Of a stretch of DNA of 64,000 bases, positions 10,638 to 19,867 are shown one piece after another (position 1 is the first letter of the stretch; each line of letters starts with the position of its first letter). Below the pieces are notes generated by a model. It did not search any database and was not told where the DNA came from. It was given only the letters and a program-made list of their open reading frames with translations. The stretch is from Sulfuriferula sp. (GTDB lineage Bacteria > Pseudomonadota > Gammaproteobacteria > Burkholderiales > Sulfuriferulaceae), in the NCBI GenBank assembly GCA_013140765.1, contig JABFSE010000008.1, forward strand, positions 124,001-188,000, written 5' to 3'. The translations under genes and the position numbers were made by a program.

Positions 10638-11720
10638 ATGTCTAGTGTGAAATCGCTTACTGTCACAGGCTATAAATCTATTCGTGAGCTGCGTAATTTC
10701 GACCTAACTAATCTAAATGTACTTATAGGCGCAAACGGTGCGGGGAAAAGTAATTTTATTAACCTATTCCGTTTGCTAAATGAAATGTATGAGCAACAGT
10801 TACAGGTCTATATACAAAAGCAAGGCGGACCCGATGCGCTGTTGCACTATGGAAGGAACACGACCGAGCAGTTACATGCGGAGTTTTATTTCTCTGCCAA
10901 TGGCTACAAATTCGATTTAGTGCCGACTGCAGATAATCGGTTGATATTTGAGCGTGAGATAAGCTGGTTTAAGGGGGTGCGTTACAATACAACACCTAGC
11001 GCAACCTTAGGGACGGGTCATACTGAATCCAAGCTCAAAGACGCAAAGGACCAATACTCACCCTATGTACGCGAATCCGTTAGCAACTGGCGCGTATATC
11101 ACTTTCATGATACCAGCGACACTGCCAAAGTAAAGCAACGCCACACCACAAATGACAACCTGCGGTTAAAAATTGATGCCGCAAATCTGGCGGCTTACCT
11201 CAGGATGTTAAAAGAACAACACGAGGCAGAGTACCAACGTATTGTGCAAACAATTCGGTTGGTATTGCCGTTTTTTGACGATTTTGTGCACCGCTCGGGT
11301 GAGCCTGAATATATTGAATTAGAATGGACGCAAAGAGGAAAACCCGACACACCATTCAAAGCGCACATACTCTCGGACGGCAGTTTACGTTTTATCTGTC
11401 TCGCCACATTACTATTGCAACCTGTTTCTTTACTGCCCGACACAATTTTAATCGACGAGCCTGAACTTGGTTTACATCCCTACGCCATTACTATTTTGGC
11501 TGATATTTTCAAACAAGTGGCAGAAGACAAGCAGTTAATCGTGTCAACACAATCAGTTGAGCTGGTTAATGAATTGACAGCCGAAGACGTGATAGTGGTC
11601 GATCAAGACGATGGAGCTTCTACCTTTAGACGTTTTACCCAAGATGAGTTGGCTGGATGGGTAGAGGAATATGCGTTGGGTGAGATCTGGAAACGCAATA
11701 TTCTGGGTGGGAGACCGTAG
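10638..11720 (+). CDS. AAA15/AAA_21-type ATPase, probable effector or defence ATPase
   Basis: 360-residue SMC/ABC-like ATPase of the group seen in OLD, Gabija-like and PARIS systems. Walker A GANGAGKS is at 31-38, ABC signature LSDGS at 245-249, Walker B LIDEPE at 271-276. The position that is usually His in the STHS switch of this group is Gln here (STQS, 303-306). The middle, about 40-240, is the insert with WRVYHFHDTS (151-160), a motif I associate with the COG4637-like ATPases. The next gene, a DUF4276 protein, begins 2 bases after its stop, a recurring pairing. Role in anti-phage defence is inferred from family and partner, not shown. Confidence 0.85.
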   Translation: MSSVKSLTVTGYKSIRELRNFDLTNLNVLIGANGAGKSNFINLFRLLNEMYEQQLQVYIQKQGGPDALLHYGRNTTEQLHAEFYFSANGYKFDLVPTADNRLIFEREISWFKGVRYNTTPSATLGTGHTESKLKDAKDQYSPYVRESVSNWRVYHFHDTSDTAKVKQRHTTNDNLRLKIDAANLAAYLRMLKEQHEAEYQRIVQTIRLVLPFFDDFVHRSGEPEYIELEWTQRGKPDTPFKAHILSDGSLRFICLATLLLQPVSLLPDTILIDEPELGLHPYAITILADIFKQVAEDKQLIVSTQSVELVNELTAEDVIVVDQDDGASTFRRFTQDELAGWVEEYALGEIWKRNILGGRP

Positions 11721-11722
11721 CA

Positions 11723-12403
11723 ATGATAGAGGTCATTGTATTTGCCGAAGGGCAAACCGAAGAGCAATTTATCAAACAAGTTGTCGCACCCGTGCTACGT
11801 CATTTGCAAGTGTTTGTTAAACCACAATTACTCCACACATCGCAGATGGCAAAGGGTGGGGCTGTCACATTTGACCGCCTGAAATTCAATGCAAGAAACA
11901 CTTTAAGGCAGCACCCAAACGCGGTGTTGAGTACATTTCTCGATCTTTATGCCCTAGATACGGACTTCCCTGCATTAGACGAGGCTAAGAAAAAACCAGA
12001 CGTATATGCACGTGTGACATGTATTCAAGATGCGCTGCACGATGCAGTGGTGGCACATGTGACATGCCGCCCAGAGCGATTCATACCCCATATACAACCA
12101 TATGAGTTTGAAGGCTTACTATTTTCAGATATAAACACACTGTGCACAGTAGAGCCGACTTGGGCAAAAAGTGCATTTTTACTCAACAAAGCCAGAAATA
12201 ATGCCGACACACCAGAGCACATCAATGACGGTTACGAAACCAAGCCGTCCAAACGCTTAACTAATGCGTTACTGCCAAAATACAAAAAAACACGTCACGG
12301 TCCACTTATTGCTGAACGCATCACACTCGCCACGATTGAACGTGAATGTCTGCATTTTGCAAGCTGGATGAATAAGCTCCGTCAATTAGCAGTGCCTGCA
12401 TAA
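11723..12403 (+). CDS. DUF4276 family protein, partner of the AAA ATPase
   Basis: 226 residues. The start IEVIVFAEGQTEEQFIKQVV (E9 in EGQTEE) and the segment FLDLYALDTDFP supply acidic residues arranged as in TOPRIM-like nuclease domains. HIQPYEFEGLLFSD and the end RHGPLIAERITLATI...CLHFASWMNKL are characteristic of DUF4276. The gene is coupled to the ATPase (2-base gap) and ends 10 bases before convergent mnmA without a visible terminator. By analogy with AriB (DUF4435) in PARIS or the nuclease half of OLD proteins it could be an ATPase-activated nuclease; this is inference. The family call is firm, the function is not. Confidence 0.82.
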   Translation: MIEVIVFAEGQTEEQFIKQVVAPVLRHLQVFVKPQLLHTSQMAKGGAVTFDRLKFNARNTLRQHPNAVLSTFLDLYALDTDFPALDEAKKKPDVYARVTCIQDALHDAVVAHVTCRPERFIPHIQPYEFEGLLFSDINTLCTVEPTWAKSAFLLNKARNNADTPEHINDGYETKPSKRLTNALLPKYKKTRHGPLIAERITLATIERECLHFASWMNKLRQLAVPA

Positions 12404-12412
12404 CTTACCCAC

Positions 12413-13480
12413 CTAAACTATCACCCCGCCACCCAAGCAAACATCTGCTTGATACAACACCACCGATTGCCCCGGTGTCACTGCCCATTGCGGGCTGGCG
12501 AAGTCGAATTGGCATTGTGCGTCATTGATAGTAGTGACGTTGCAAGCTGCGTCGGCTTGGCGATAGCGGGTTTTTGCCGCGTACACTTGTGCATTATCAG
12601 GGCACGCGCCTGCTACCCAGCTCAATTCAGTTGCCTGTAACTGGCTATGGTATAGCAAGGGGTGATTATGCCCTTGGACGACGATAAGCTCATTGTTCAC
12701 CATATCTTTCGCCGCCACAAACCAAGGCTCGCCCGCGCCACCTATGCCCAGCCCCTGACGTTGACCTATGGTATGGTAGGTTAAACCTTGATGTTGCCCC
12801 ATAACCTTGCCTTCAGGTGTGCGCATCACGCCTGGGGTAATGGGTAAATAGCGTTGTAAAAATTCAGTAAACGGACGTTCGCCTATGAAGCATATTCCCG
12901 TGCTGTCTTTTTTTGCCGCATTGGGCAAGCCCGCTTGTTCGGCTAATTTGCGCACATCGGTTTTGAGCATTTCACCTAAAGGGAACATGGCTTTAGACAA
13001 TTGCGCCTGATTCAGCCGATATAAAAAATAGCTTTGATCTTTACTTAAATCCACCGCCTTGCGTAAATAGAATTGCCCGTTTTGCTCAGTCAATCGCGCA
13101 TAATGCCCCGTGGCGATTTTATCTGCGCCCAAGGACATGGCGTAATCTAAAAAAGCCTTAAATTTAATCTCGGCATTGCACAGCACATCAGGGTTGGGGG
13201 TGCGCCCTGCTTGATATTCACGTAGAAAATAGCTGAATACGCGATCTTTGTATTCGGCACTAAAATTGACCGACTCTATGTCTAAGCCTATCACGTCCGC
13301 TACAGCCAATACGTCTAAAAAATCTTGCCGTGCGGGGCAATTATCGTCGTTATCGTCTTCCCAGTTTTTCATGAACACGCCTGTGACGCGATAGCCTTGC
13401 TGCTTTAACAACAAAGCCGTCACCGCCGAATCCACACCACCTGACATGCCCACGACGATATGTGTATTAGCATTACTCAT
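12413..13480 (-). CDS. mnmA: tRNA-specific 2-thiouridylase MnmA
   Basis: MnmA inserts sulfur at position 2 of the wobble uridine (U34) of Lys, Glu and Gln tRNAs using ATP and a persulfide relay. The PP-loop GMSGGVDS appears near residue 11, the two catalytic cysteines are in [12 protein letters not shown] and [12 protein letters not shown], and a C-terminal beta-barrel domain follows. I place the start at the ATG at 13480 ([15 protein letters not shown]), giving 355 residues; an in-frame GTG at 13492 is less like homologues. It overlaps the upstream gene by 8 bases. The order nudJ-(gene)-mnmA recalls nudJ-mnmA in E. coli. Confidence 0.95.
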   Translation of the reverse strand: MSNANTHIVVGMSGGVDSAVTALLLKQQGYRVTGVFMKNWEDDNDDNCPARQDFLDVLAVADVIGLDIESVNFSAEYKDRVFSYFLREYQAGRTPNPDVLCNAEIKFKAFLDYAMSLGADKIATGHYARLTEQNGQFYLRKAVDLSKDQSYFLYRLNQAQLSKAMFPLGEMLKTDVRKLAEQAGLPNAAKKDSTGICFIGERPFTEFLQRYLPITPGVMRTPEGKVMGQHQGLTYHTIGQRQGLGIGGAGEPWFVAAKDMVNNELIVVQGHNHPLLYHSQLQATELSWVAGACPDNAQVYAAKTRYRQADAACNVTTINDAQCQFDFASPQWAVTPGQSVVLYQADVCLGGGVIV

Positions 13481-14015
13481 CGGGGGAAGCACCGTGTAAC
13501 CAGTCGTCTAGCGGATAAATCACCGCTGGTGCGCCGTTGTCTCTAAACCACGTATCGACCACAAATTTACTCCCTGTTCCATATTCCATGATTTCTGCCC
13601 CCCAATGCGCGTTCAATATCAACGGTGCGCGTTCAACAGACCCGCGTATGTCGTGAAACGCTAACCAGCCAAATTGGCGTAATAATTGCAAATACGCGGT
13701 GGTATTATGCGCGTGGTCTATGCAATCCATACGTCCGTCAACACCGTCGTCATTCACATTACCGCCCTTGTCATTACCCGTCGGCGTTTGTAGTGCGGCA
13801 TATTTTTCCAACACTGCCATTGCCTGCGCAATCGCCTCACGCTCCTGTTGCGGCGTGCGTACTTTACGAAACAACGTACCCACGTTGCGCATTTGTTTCG
13901 CGGTCAAATTCACTTTGGCGTGAACGGCACAATCGTAGTTATAGCAAATATCGACATTAAATGCCCAGCTAGGGCTGATATATAACATCGCTAATAATAA
14001 AAAATAACGCATCAA
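13473..14015 (-). CDS. Secreted transglutaminase-like cysteine hydrolase candidate
   Basis: 180 residues, with a signal peptide (hydrophobic 4-15, likely cut after SPSWA at 18). I do not recognise a named family, but the order Cys98 (in [12 protein letters not shown]), His137 (in NAHWGAEI) and Asp154 (in VVDTWF) matches the Cys-His-Asp layout of transglutaminase-like peptidases, including the Trp after His and a T-W after Asp. A second Cys pair (24, 29) may form a disulfide. The gene overlaps nudJ by 4 bases and mnmA by 8, so it is part of that operon. If the triad is right, it is a periplasmic peptidase or amidase; this is inference. Confidence 0.72.
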   Translation of the reverse strand: MMRYFLLLAMLYISPSWAFNVDICYNYDCAVHAKVNLTAKQMRNVGTLFRKVRTPQQEREAIAQAMAVLEKYAALQTPTGNDKGGNVNDDGVDGRMDCIDHAHNTTAYLQLLRQFGWLAFHDIRGSVERAPLILNAHWGAEIMEYGTGSKFVVDTWFRDNGAPAVIYPLDDWLHGASPDE

Positions 14016-14455
14016 TAAGTCGAAATAGTTGCCAATGGATAACGCGTGCCGCGCAAATAATCGTCAATGCAATGCAACACCAAAGGACTGCGATGACGGT
14101 CAGCACTCGCGCGTATTGCATCTACATCCTGCCAAACTGCGCGTACTATACCCGTATCTAACGGGCTATCGGCATCGTGCCCTGCTATCTCACCCGTAAA
14201 AGCAAAGCGCAGATAAGTCCTATCATGTTCAGCTTGATACCATTGGTAAATCCCGACTAACGCGGTCGGTAAAAAATGGTACGCCGATTCTTCAAACGTC
14301 TCACGAATCACTGCCGCCACCAATGATTCACCCGCTTCCAAATGCCCCGCTGGCTGATTAAAACGCAAGCCCACGTTAGTGTGCTCTTCGACCAATAAAA
14401 ACTGATTATCGCGCTGAATAACAGCGACCACCGTTACATGCGGCTTCCATACCAT
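14012..14455 (-). CDS. nudJ: Nudix hydrolase, NudJ type
   Basis: NudJ hydrolyses nucleoside and thiamin-precursor pyrophosphates (HMP-PP in E. coli). The Nudix box runs GHLEAGESLVAAVIRETFEES with the REXXEE core intact (about residues 37-58); the usual Gly after EE is replaced. Its start WKPHVTVVAVI and 147-residue length match NudJ. It is the first gene of nudJ-(transglutaminase-like)-mnmA, the same neighbourhood as in E. coli, which supports the specific name. No strong Shine-Dalgarno is visible before the ATG. Confidence 0.85.
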   Translation of the reverse strand: MVWKPHVTVVAVIQRDNQFLLVEEHTNVGLRFNQPAGHLEAGESLVAAVIRETFEESAYHFLPTALVGIYQWYQAEHDRTYLRFAFTGEIAGHDADSPLDTGIVRAVWQDVDAIRASADRHRSPLVLHCIDDYLRGTRYPLATISTY

Positions 14456-14491
14456 AGCAAACTCACAAAAACACCAATTTTACCGTATATT

Positions 14492-14507
14492 AGTGCTTTA
14501 TAGCACT
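14492..14507. promoter_or_regulatory. Inverted repeat between divergent nudJ and sixA
   Basis: AGTGCT (14492-14497) and AGCACT (14502-14507) form a perfect 6-base inverted repeat around TTAT. It lies 36 bases outside the nudJ start and about 70 bases before sixA, in a position suited to a protein-binding site or a small hairpin. A weak promoter for sixA (TTCATA 14517-14522, 17 bases, TATGCT 14540-14545) follows. No regulator is suggested by the sequence. Confidence 0.3.
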
Positions 14508-14579
14508 TGCGGCATATTCATACTGTCACAATTAACCGCTATGCTAACGGACTTCAAAATAATGAATTTGAGTAGGATG

Positions 14580-15032
14580 ATGGATTTAATTTTATGGCGA
14601 CACGCCGATGCCGTTGATGGCACACCCGATATGCCACGAGAGCTCACCGCTAAAGGTGAAAGACATGCACTCGTGATGGCAGACTGGCTTAATACACACA
14701 TCCCTACAGACACCCGTATTTTAGTCAGCCCAGCAACCCGCACGCTACAAACAGCCGATGCACTCAAACGCCCTTATAGCGTACACAAAGCACTCGCTCC
14801 CGAGTCTGACGCTATGTCATTATTACTCGCCGCAGGCTGGCCTGATGCTGGCGGCACGGTCATGCTGATAGGGCACCAGCCTGCGCTGGGTCGGGCGGCG
14901 ATGTTATTATTGTCGGGAATAGAAGCCGATATGTCGATTAAAAAAGCGGGTTTATTATGGCTGAGTAACCGTGTACGCGGCACGACACAACAAAACGTAT
15001 TGCGTGCCGCCATTGCGCCTGATATGGTGTAA
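14580..15032 (+). CDS. sixA: Phosphohistidine phosphatase SixA
   Basis: SixA removes phosphate from histidines of phosphotransfer proteins. The histidine-phosphatase motif LILWRHADA puts the catalytic His at residue 8, with RELTAKGERHA and SPATRTLQTA downstream and GHQPALG carrying the second His. Starting at ATG 14580 gives 150 residues, the usual size; ATG 14577 is equally possible and an upstream in-frame start at 14493 would add 29 unrelated residues. The next gene, nudB, follows closely. The target here is unknown; in E. coli SixA acts on the nitrogen PTS protein NPr or ArcB. Confidence 0.87.
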   Translation: MDLILWRHADAVDGTPDMPRELTAKGERHALVMADWLNTHIPTDTRILVSPATRTLQTADALKRPYSVHKALAPESDAMSLLLAAGWPDAGGTVMLIGHQPALGRAAMLLLSGIEADMSIKKAGLLWLSNRVRGTTQQNVLRAAIAPDMV

Positions 15033-15058
15033 ATCTATTTTACTTGGTGCTGTTCGTT

Positions 15059-15502
15059 ATGCCGTACAAAACACCCATTTCCGTCTTAGTTGTCATCCAC
15101 ACACCCGATTTACAGGTATTACTACTAGAACGCGCTGACAACCCAGGCTGGTGGCAATCGGTAACAGGTAGCTTAGAAGCAGGTGAATCGCCATTGCAAA
15201 CTGCGATACGCGAGGTGCGCGAAGAAACAGGCTTAGACGCGCAACAACATCAATTAACCGACTGGCATTTACACTACGAATACGAGATTTACCCGCGCTT
15301 CCGCCACCGTTACGCACCTGACACTAGCCACAATACGGAACACGTATTTAGCCTAGCCGTCACTGAATATCCAGCTATTACCCTAGCCGAACGCGAGCAT
15401 CTGCGTTATATTTGGTTACCTGCCGCATTGGCAGCTAAAAAATGTTTTTCTCCCAGCAATCAAACAGCCATACTTCAACTATTAGGAGAGCAACATGATT
15501 AA
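15059..15502 (+). CDS. nudB: Dihydroneopterin triphosphate diphosphatase
   Basis: NudB removes pyrophosphate from dihydroneopterin triphosphate in folate synthesis. The start MPYKTPISVLVVIHTPD, the segment WWQSVTGSLEAGESP, the Nudix core REVREETGL and the later FRHRYAPDTSHNTEHVF agree closely with E. coli NudB. I chose ATG 15059 (147 residues) over an in-frame TTG at 15044. It overlaps the following SpoIIAA-like gene by 8 bases. In many betaproteobacteria nudB sits beside aspS; here its neighbour is sixA. Confidence 0.9.
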   Translation: MPYKTPISVLVVIHTPDLQVLLLERADNPGWWQSVTGSLEAGESPLQTAIREVREETGLDAQQHQLTDWHLHYEYEIYPRFRHRYAPDTSHNTEHVFSLAVTEYPAITLAEREHLRYIWLPAALAAKKCFSPSNQTAILQLLGEQHD

Positions 15503-15839
15503 CATCAGCTTAGATAACAATAACTTACATGCAAGCGTACTAGGCGAATTCACATTAGCCGATTTTCAAGCATTAGAAAGCCACATTGCCTACGATGTTA
15601 AATTTCAAGGTAAAGTAAACTTAGTCATCGATTTACGCGACATGCTCGATTTCACTGTGGATGTGGCGTGGGAGGAATTACGCTTCAGCCGCGAGCACGC
15701 CCACGAGTTCAACAAAATCGCCATCATCACCAGCGATATATGGTTGACTTGGAGCGCATGGCTGAATCGACTATTTGTCGATGCGGACATACAAGTCTTT
15801 GAAACACTAGAACTGGCAGATGCGTGGATAGCCGCTTAA
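15495..15839 (+). CDS. SpoIIAA-like (STAS-fold) protein
   Basis: 114 residues matching the SpoIIAA-like family: a beta-alpha fold with VNLVIDLRDMLDFTVDVAWEEL in the middle, an Arg/His-rich helix (SREHAHEFNKIAII) and a C-terminal helix ending LADAWIAA. These soluble proteins resemble anti-sigma antagonists but generally lack a known partner. An AGGAG ribosome site lies within the end of nudB, with which it overlaps by 8 bases. It is the last gene of sixA-nudB-SpoIIAA before a terminator-like hairpin. Confidence 0.82.
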   Translation: MINISLDNNNLHASVLGEFTLADFQALESHIAYDVKFQGKVNLVIDLRDMLDFTVDVAWEELRFSREHAHEFNKIAIITSDIWLTWSAWLNRLFVDADIQVFETLELADAWIAA

Positions 15840-15845
15840 ACTAAT

Positions 15846-15883
15846 CAGGCGATTTTTAAGCACACTCACTTAAAAACCGCCTG
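15846..15883. terminator. Convergent terminator between the SpoIIAA-like gene and glgP
   Basis: Arms 15846-15860 (CAGGCGATTTTTAAG) and 15869-15883 (CTTAAAAACCGCCTG) pair over 15 positions with one mismatch around an 8-base loop. It sits 6 bases after the plus-strand stop and 17 bases after the end of the minus-strand glycogen operon. The A/T-rich inner stem replaces a classical U-tract, so it probably stops transcription from both sides, with less certainty about efficiency. Confidence 0.6.
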
Positions 15884-15900
15884 CTGTACGCCACACACCG

Positions 15901-18390
15901 TCAGCGCTTGCCTGGCTCTAATTTCCAAATATCACGGTTATATTCCATCATCGTTCTATCTGTCGAAAAGAAACCGCTGGCGGCCGTGTTCAATATACTC
16001 ATCTGCGTCCATTTTTTACTATCCTGCCACGCATTTGCTACTGCTTGTTGCGCGTCGAGATAGCTACGGAAATCAGCCAACGTCACCCACGGGTCAGACG
16101 CTGACATCATGCCGTCAATCACATCATCAAAAATACCTGGCTCACAAGGATTAAAGTGTCCACTGCGTAACAAATCAATGACCGCGCGTAAATCAGCATC
16201 TTGCGCGACATATTCCCAAGGGCGGTAATCATGGCGCAAGGCTTCAACCTGCGTATCACGCAAGCCGAATAGGAAGAAGTTTTCCGCGCCTACCGCTTCC
16301 ATGATTTCTATATTAGCACCGTCAAATGTGCCTATGGTCAGCGCACCATTCATCATGAATTTCATATTGCCAGTGCCTGATGCTTCTTTGCCCGCAGTAG
16401 AAATCTGCTCAGACAAATCAGTAGCGGGCGCGATAATTTCCATCGCAGAGACGCGATAATTCGGCAAAAATGCCAACTTTAATCGCCCCTGTACATCAGG
16501 GTCGTTATTGACGACATCGGCAATGTTGTTGACCAACTTGATGATACGTTTGGCCATGTAATAACCAGGTGCGGCTTTGCCGCCTATGAGCACGCAACGA
16601 TTAACCATCTGCTCAACTTTGCCTTGCTTAATTTGCACGTATAGATGAACGACGTGGAGCAGATTCAACAATTGCCGTTTATATTCATGTATCCGTTTTA
16701 CTTGCACATCAAACAGCGCGTGCGGGTCGAAATCCACACCGCAATCAGCTTTGACCAATGCCGCTAAACGTTCTTTATTGGCTAATTTCACTGCGTGCCA
16801 ATGCGCATGAAACGTTTTATGTTTAACCGCTGAATAGGGTTTTAACGCTGCAATTTGGCTTAAATCCGCTATCCAACCATCACCGATTTTTTCACTAATC
16901 AACGCCGTCATGCCAGGGTTGGCGTGCGCTATCCAACGCCGTGGCGTGACACCGTTGGTTTTATTATTAAAGCGTTCTGGCCATAATTGGTAAAAATCAT
17001 GGAACAGCCCATCACGTAATAATTGCGAATGCAGTGCCGCCACACCATTGACGGAAAAACTCCCCACTATCGCCAGCCAAGCCATGCGCACATAGCGTTG
17101 CGGTCCTTCTTCGATAATTGACATCCGTTTTTGGCGTTCAATATCGCCTGGCCAACGCAATGACACGCGGCGTAAAAAGTGGGCGTTAATTTCGTAAATA
17201 ATTTCCAGCAAACGTGGCAACAAGCGTTCAAACAAGCTCACCGACCACCGTTCCAAGGCCTCAGGCAACAAAGTATGATTGGTATAAGCCATACATTTAG
17301 ACGTAATCGCCCACGCCTCATCCCAGCCCATACCTTTTTCATCTAACAACACGCGCATCAATTCGGCAACCGCAATAGTCGGATGCGTATCGTTCATCTG
17401 AAATACGTTTTCATCAGCGAATTTATGGAAATCCATTTCACTGTGACGCACCCAGACGCGCATCGCGTCTTTGATACTGGCGGACGCTAAAAAATACTGC
17501 TGACGCAAGCGCAATTCTTTGCCGTTTTCACTACTGTCATTTGGGTACAGCACCATAGAAATATCTTCGGCTTGGTTCTTAGACTGCACCGCCTCGGTAT
17601 AACTGCCTGCGTTAAACTCGGCTAAATTAAACTCATCTGTCGCCGCCGCTTTCCACAAGCGCAAGGTATTCACTGTTTTATTGCGATAACCTGAAATAGG
17701 CATATCAAACGGAATCGCCAGCACGTCATGGCTACTATGCCAGCGCACGCGGGCATGTCCGTTATCATCATGATAGTGTTCAGTGTAGCCGCCAAACTGA
17801 ATACGCTGGCTGTATTCTATGCGCTCAACTTCCCATGGATTACCATTTTGCAACCAATGGTCTGGTGCTTCTTTTTGCTGACCGTTTTCTATATATTGAC
17901 GAAACATACCATATTCATAGCGTATCCCATAACCCATCACAGGCAAACGCAAACTCGCACAGCTATCCATAAAGCACGCCGCTAAACGACCCAAACCACC
18001 ATTACCCAAACCCGCATCTGGCTCTTCTTCTATCACTTCTTCGAGTTTGTGACTGTAATCCAACAGTGCCTGACCGACTTCAGTCTTAATACCTAAATTC
18101 AGCAAATGGTTACCCATCGCTCGACCGATTAAAAACTCTAACGACATATAAAATGCACGGCGATTGCCAGGTTGCAATTGCTCATTCCACGTATGTCGCC
18201 AATCCACCATCAACCTGTCGCGCAGGACGTATGCCAGTGCCTCGTAATTGTAATTATCAGCACAGCCTTGAAAACGCCCTAAGTGATAAGAAAGATAACG
18301 CTTGAAATCATGCCCTATCGTCGCGGCATCATTTTTTAATGGTTCCAGCGTAAACGGGCGGTACACGTGCGCGAGGTATTCCTTTTTCAT
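15901..18390 (-). CDS. glgP: Glycogen phosphorylase
   Basis: Releases glucose-1-phosphate from the non-reducing ends of glycogen; GT35 family, pyridoxal-phosphate dependent. The 829-residue length is normal. Visible signatures are [14 protein letters not shown] near residue 130, [11 protein letters not shown], and the cofactor segment [14 protein letters not shown] whose Lys forms the Schiff base. It is the last gene of the glycogen operon and overlaps glgA by 4 bases (ATGA). Regulation by the E. coli-type RNA elements could not be judged. Confidence 0.97.
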   Translation of the reverse strand: MKKEYLAHVYRPFTLEPLKNDAATIGHDFKRYLSYHLGRFQGCADNYNYEALAYVLRDRLMVDWRHTWNEQLQPGNRRAFYMSLEFLIGRAMGNHLLNLGIKTEVGQALLDYSHKLEEVIEEEPDAGLGNGGLGRLAACFMDSCASLRLPVMGYGIRYEYGMFRQYIENGQQKEAPDHWLQNGNPWEVERIEYSQRIQFGGYTEHYHDDNGHARVRWHSSHDVLAIPFDMPISGYRNKTVNTLRLWKAAATDEFNLAEFNAGSYTEAVQSKNQAEDISMVLYPNDSSENGKELRLRQQYFLASASIKDAMRVWVRHSEMDFHKFADENVFQMNDTHPTIAVAELMRVLLDEKGMGWDEAWAITSKCMAYTNHTLLPEALERWSVSLFERLLPRLLEIIYEINAHFLRRVSLRWPGDIERQKRMSIIEEGPQRYVRMAWLAIVGSFSVNGVAALHSQLLRDGLFHDFYQLWPERFNNKTNGVTPRRWIAHANPGMTALISEKIGDGWIADLSQIAALKPYSAVKHKTFHAHWHAVKLANKERLAALVKADCGVDFDPHALFDVQVKRIHEYKRQLLNLLHVVHLYVQIKQGKVEQMVNRCVLIGGKAAPGYYMAKRIIKLVNNIADVVNNDPDVQGRLKLAFLPNYRVSAMEIIAPATDLSEQISTAGKEASGTGNMKFMMNGALTIGTFDGANIEIMEAVGAENFFLFGLRDTQVEALRHDYRPWEYVAQDADLRAVIDLLRSGHFNPCEPGIFDDVIDGMMSASDPWVTLADFRSYLDAQQAVANAWQDSKKWTQMSILNTAASGFFSTDRTMMEYNRDIWKLEPGKR

Positions 18391-19865
18391 CTATCTGTCC
18401 CTTTATACAATGCCAAATAAGCCTGTGCGCTATGCAACCAGCCAAACGACTGGCGCATCCCTGTACGCACCAGTGCTTGCCAAATGCGCGGTTGCGTGTA
18501 AGCAATTAACGCGCGGTCAACGGTGGCCACTAAAGCTGCCGTTGTTAATTCATCAAACACAAAGCCATTCGCCAGCCCTTGCATGACATGCGCAGGTGTC
18601 GCATCGACCACCGTATCGGCTAATCCGCCAGTGCGATAGACTATCGGCGGCGTACCGTAGCGCAAGCTATACATCTGGTTCAAGCCGCACGGCTCAAACC
18701 GCGACGGCATCATAAACATATCCGCTCCTGCCTCGACTAAATGCGCCAAGGCTTCGTCATAGCCTATAAACACGGCAATACGTTGCGGATAATTCACAGC
18801 AAATTCACGTAACTGCGCCTCAAACCAAGCATCGCCAGTACCGACAAAAACAAAGTTCAACGGCGTATGTAGCAGCCAATGAGGCAAGGCGGCCAAAATC
18901 AAATCCACGCCTTTTTGCTCAACCAGACGGCTCACCATGCCCACTAATGGCACTTGCATCGCAGCGTCGTGCGCAGGTAAATTAAAGTGTTGCAACAACG
19001 CCTGCTTGTTCAATGCTTTCCCAGGCTGTCGTCGATTTGCTGAATAATGCGCAGGTAAATGCACGTCGCTGGCGGGATTCCAGACAGCTTCATCTATACC
19101 ATTCAAAATACCATGCAGCTTATGCCGTGCCGCGAGTAACACGCCTTGCATACCGTAGCCAAACTCAGCAGTACAAATTTCCCCTGCGTAAGTTGGGCTA
19201 ACGGTGGTCACTTCATCGGCATAAACGATACCTGCCTTGAGCATAGAAAAACCGCCATAGAATTCCACGCCCTCAGTCGTCCACCAGTGTCTAGGTAGTG
19301 CCAGACGATTAAATTCATGCAGGCTAAAATGCCCACCGTAAGCCATATTATGAATGGTAAAAACGGATTTTATATGCGGTACAGATTCACGTAAAAAAGC
19401 AGGCACTAAGCCCGTTTGCCAATCATTGGCATGAACCACATCCGCCCGCCATCCTGTACCTAGTACGTCGCCAGCTATGTCTGCCACTGCACGGGCAAAC
19501 ACAGTAAAACGTTCTGCATTATCGCCCCAGTCTTGACCATCTGCTTGCGTGTAGGGGTTGCCTGGACGGTCAAATAGCGCGGCAATATCGACTAAGTAAA
19601 TAGGAAACGCAAATTGTGCATGGCTGATTTCCAGCACGCGCACACTATGCACACGTTTCGCCCCACGCACATCTAACCAGCCCAATATGCGCATAGATTG
19701 TGCTTGCATCAGCACCGCGCGATAAGCGGGCAATATCAATCGAACATCCGCCCCTGCTTGATGCAAAGCGTGAGGCAGGCTATACGCAATATCGCCCAAA
19801 CCACCTGTTTTAATTAAAGGATATGCTTCGCTGGCGGCGAATAATACACGTGTTGCGGTTACCAT
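18387..19865 (-). CDS. glgA: Glycogen synthase (ADP-glucose)
   Basis: Transfers glucose from ADP-glucose to the growing glycogen chain; GT5 family. The ADP-glucose site KTGGLGD is at residues 19-25, and the C-terminal half has [20 protein letters not shown] and RTGGLADTV typical of GlgA. I place the start at ATG 19865 ([17 protein letters not shown], 492 residues); a longer reading to 19946 would run through the end of glgB and adds sequence unlike GlgA. It begins 2 bases after the glgB stop and overlaps glgP by 4. Confidence 0.95.
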   Translation of the reverse strand: MVTATRVLFAASEAYPLIKTGGLGDIAYSLPHALHQAGADVRLILPAYRAVLMQAQSMRILGWLDVRGAKRVHSVRVLEISHAQFAFPIYLVDIAALFDRPGNPYTQADGQDWGDNAERFTVFARAVADIAGDVLGTGWRADVVHANDWQTGLVPAFLRESVPHIKSVFTIHNMAYGGHFSLHEFNRLALPRHWWTTEGVEFYGGFSMLKAGIVYADEVTTVSPTYAGEICTAEFGYGMQGVLLAARHKLHGILNGIDEAVWNPASDVHLPAHYSANRRQPGKALNKQALLQHFNLPAHDAAMQVPLVGMVSRLVEQKGVDLILAALPHWLLHTPLNFVFVGTGDAWFEAQLREFAVNYPQRIAVFIGYDEALAHLVEAGADMFMMPSRFEPCGLNQMYSLRYGTPPIVYRTGGLADTVVDATPAHVMQGLANGFVFDELTTAALVATVDRALIAYTQPRIWQALVRTGMRQSFGWLHSAQAYLALYKGTDR

Positions 19866-19867
19866 AA

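Noticed and set aside
14493-14579. Longer N-terminus for SixA
   Set aside because: Adds 29 residues before the family start MDLILWRH; no homologous sequence or ribosome site supports it.
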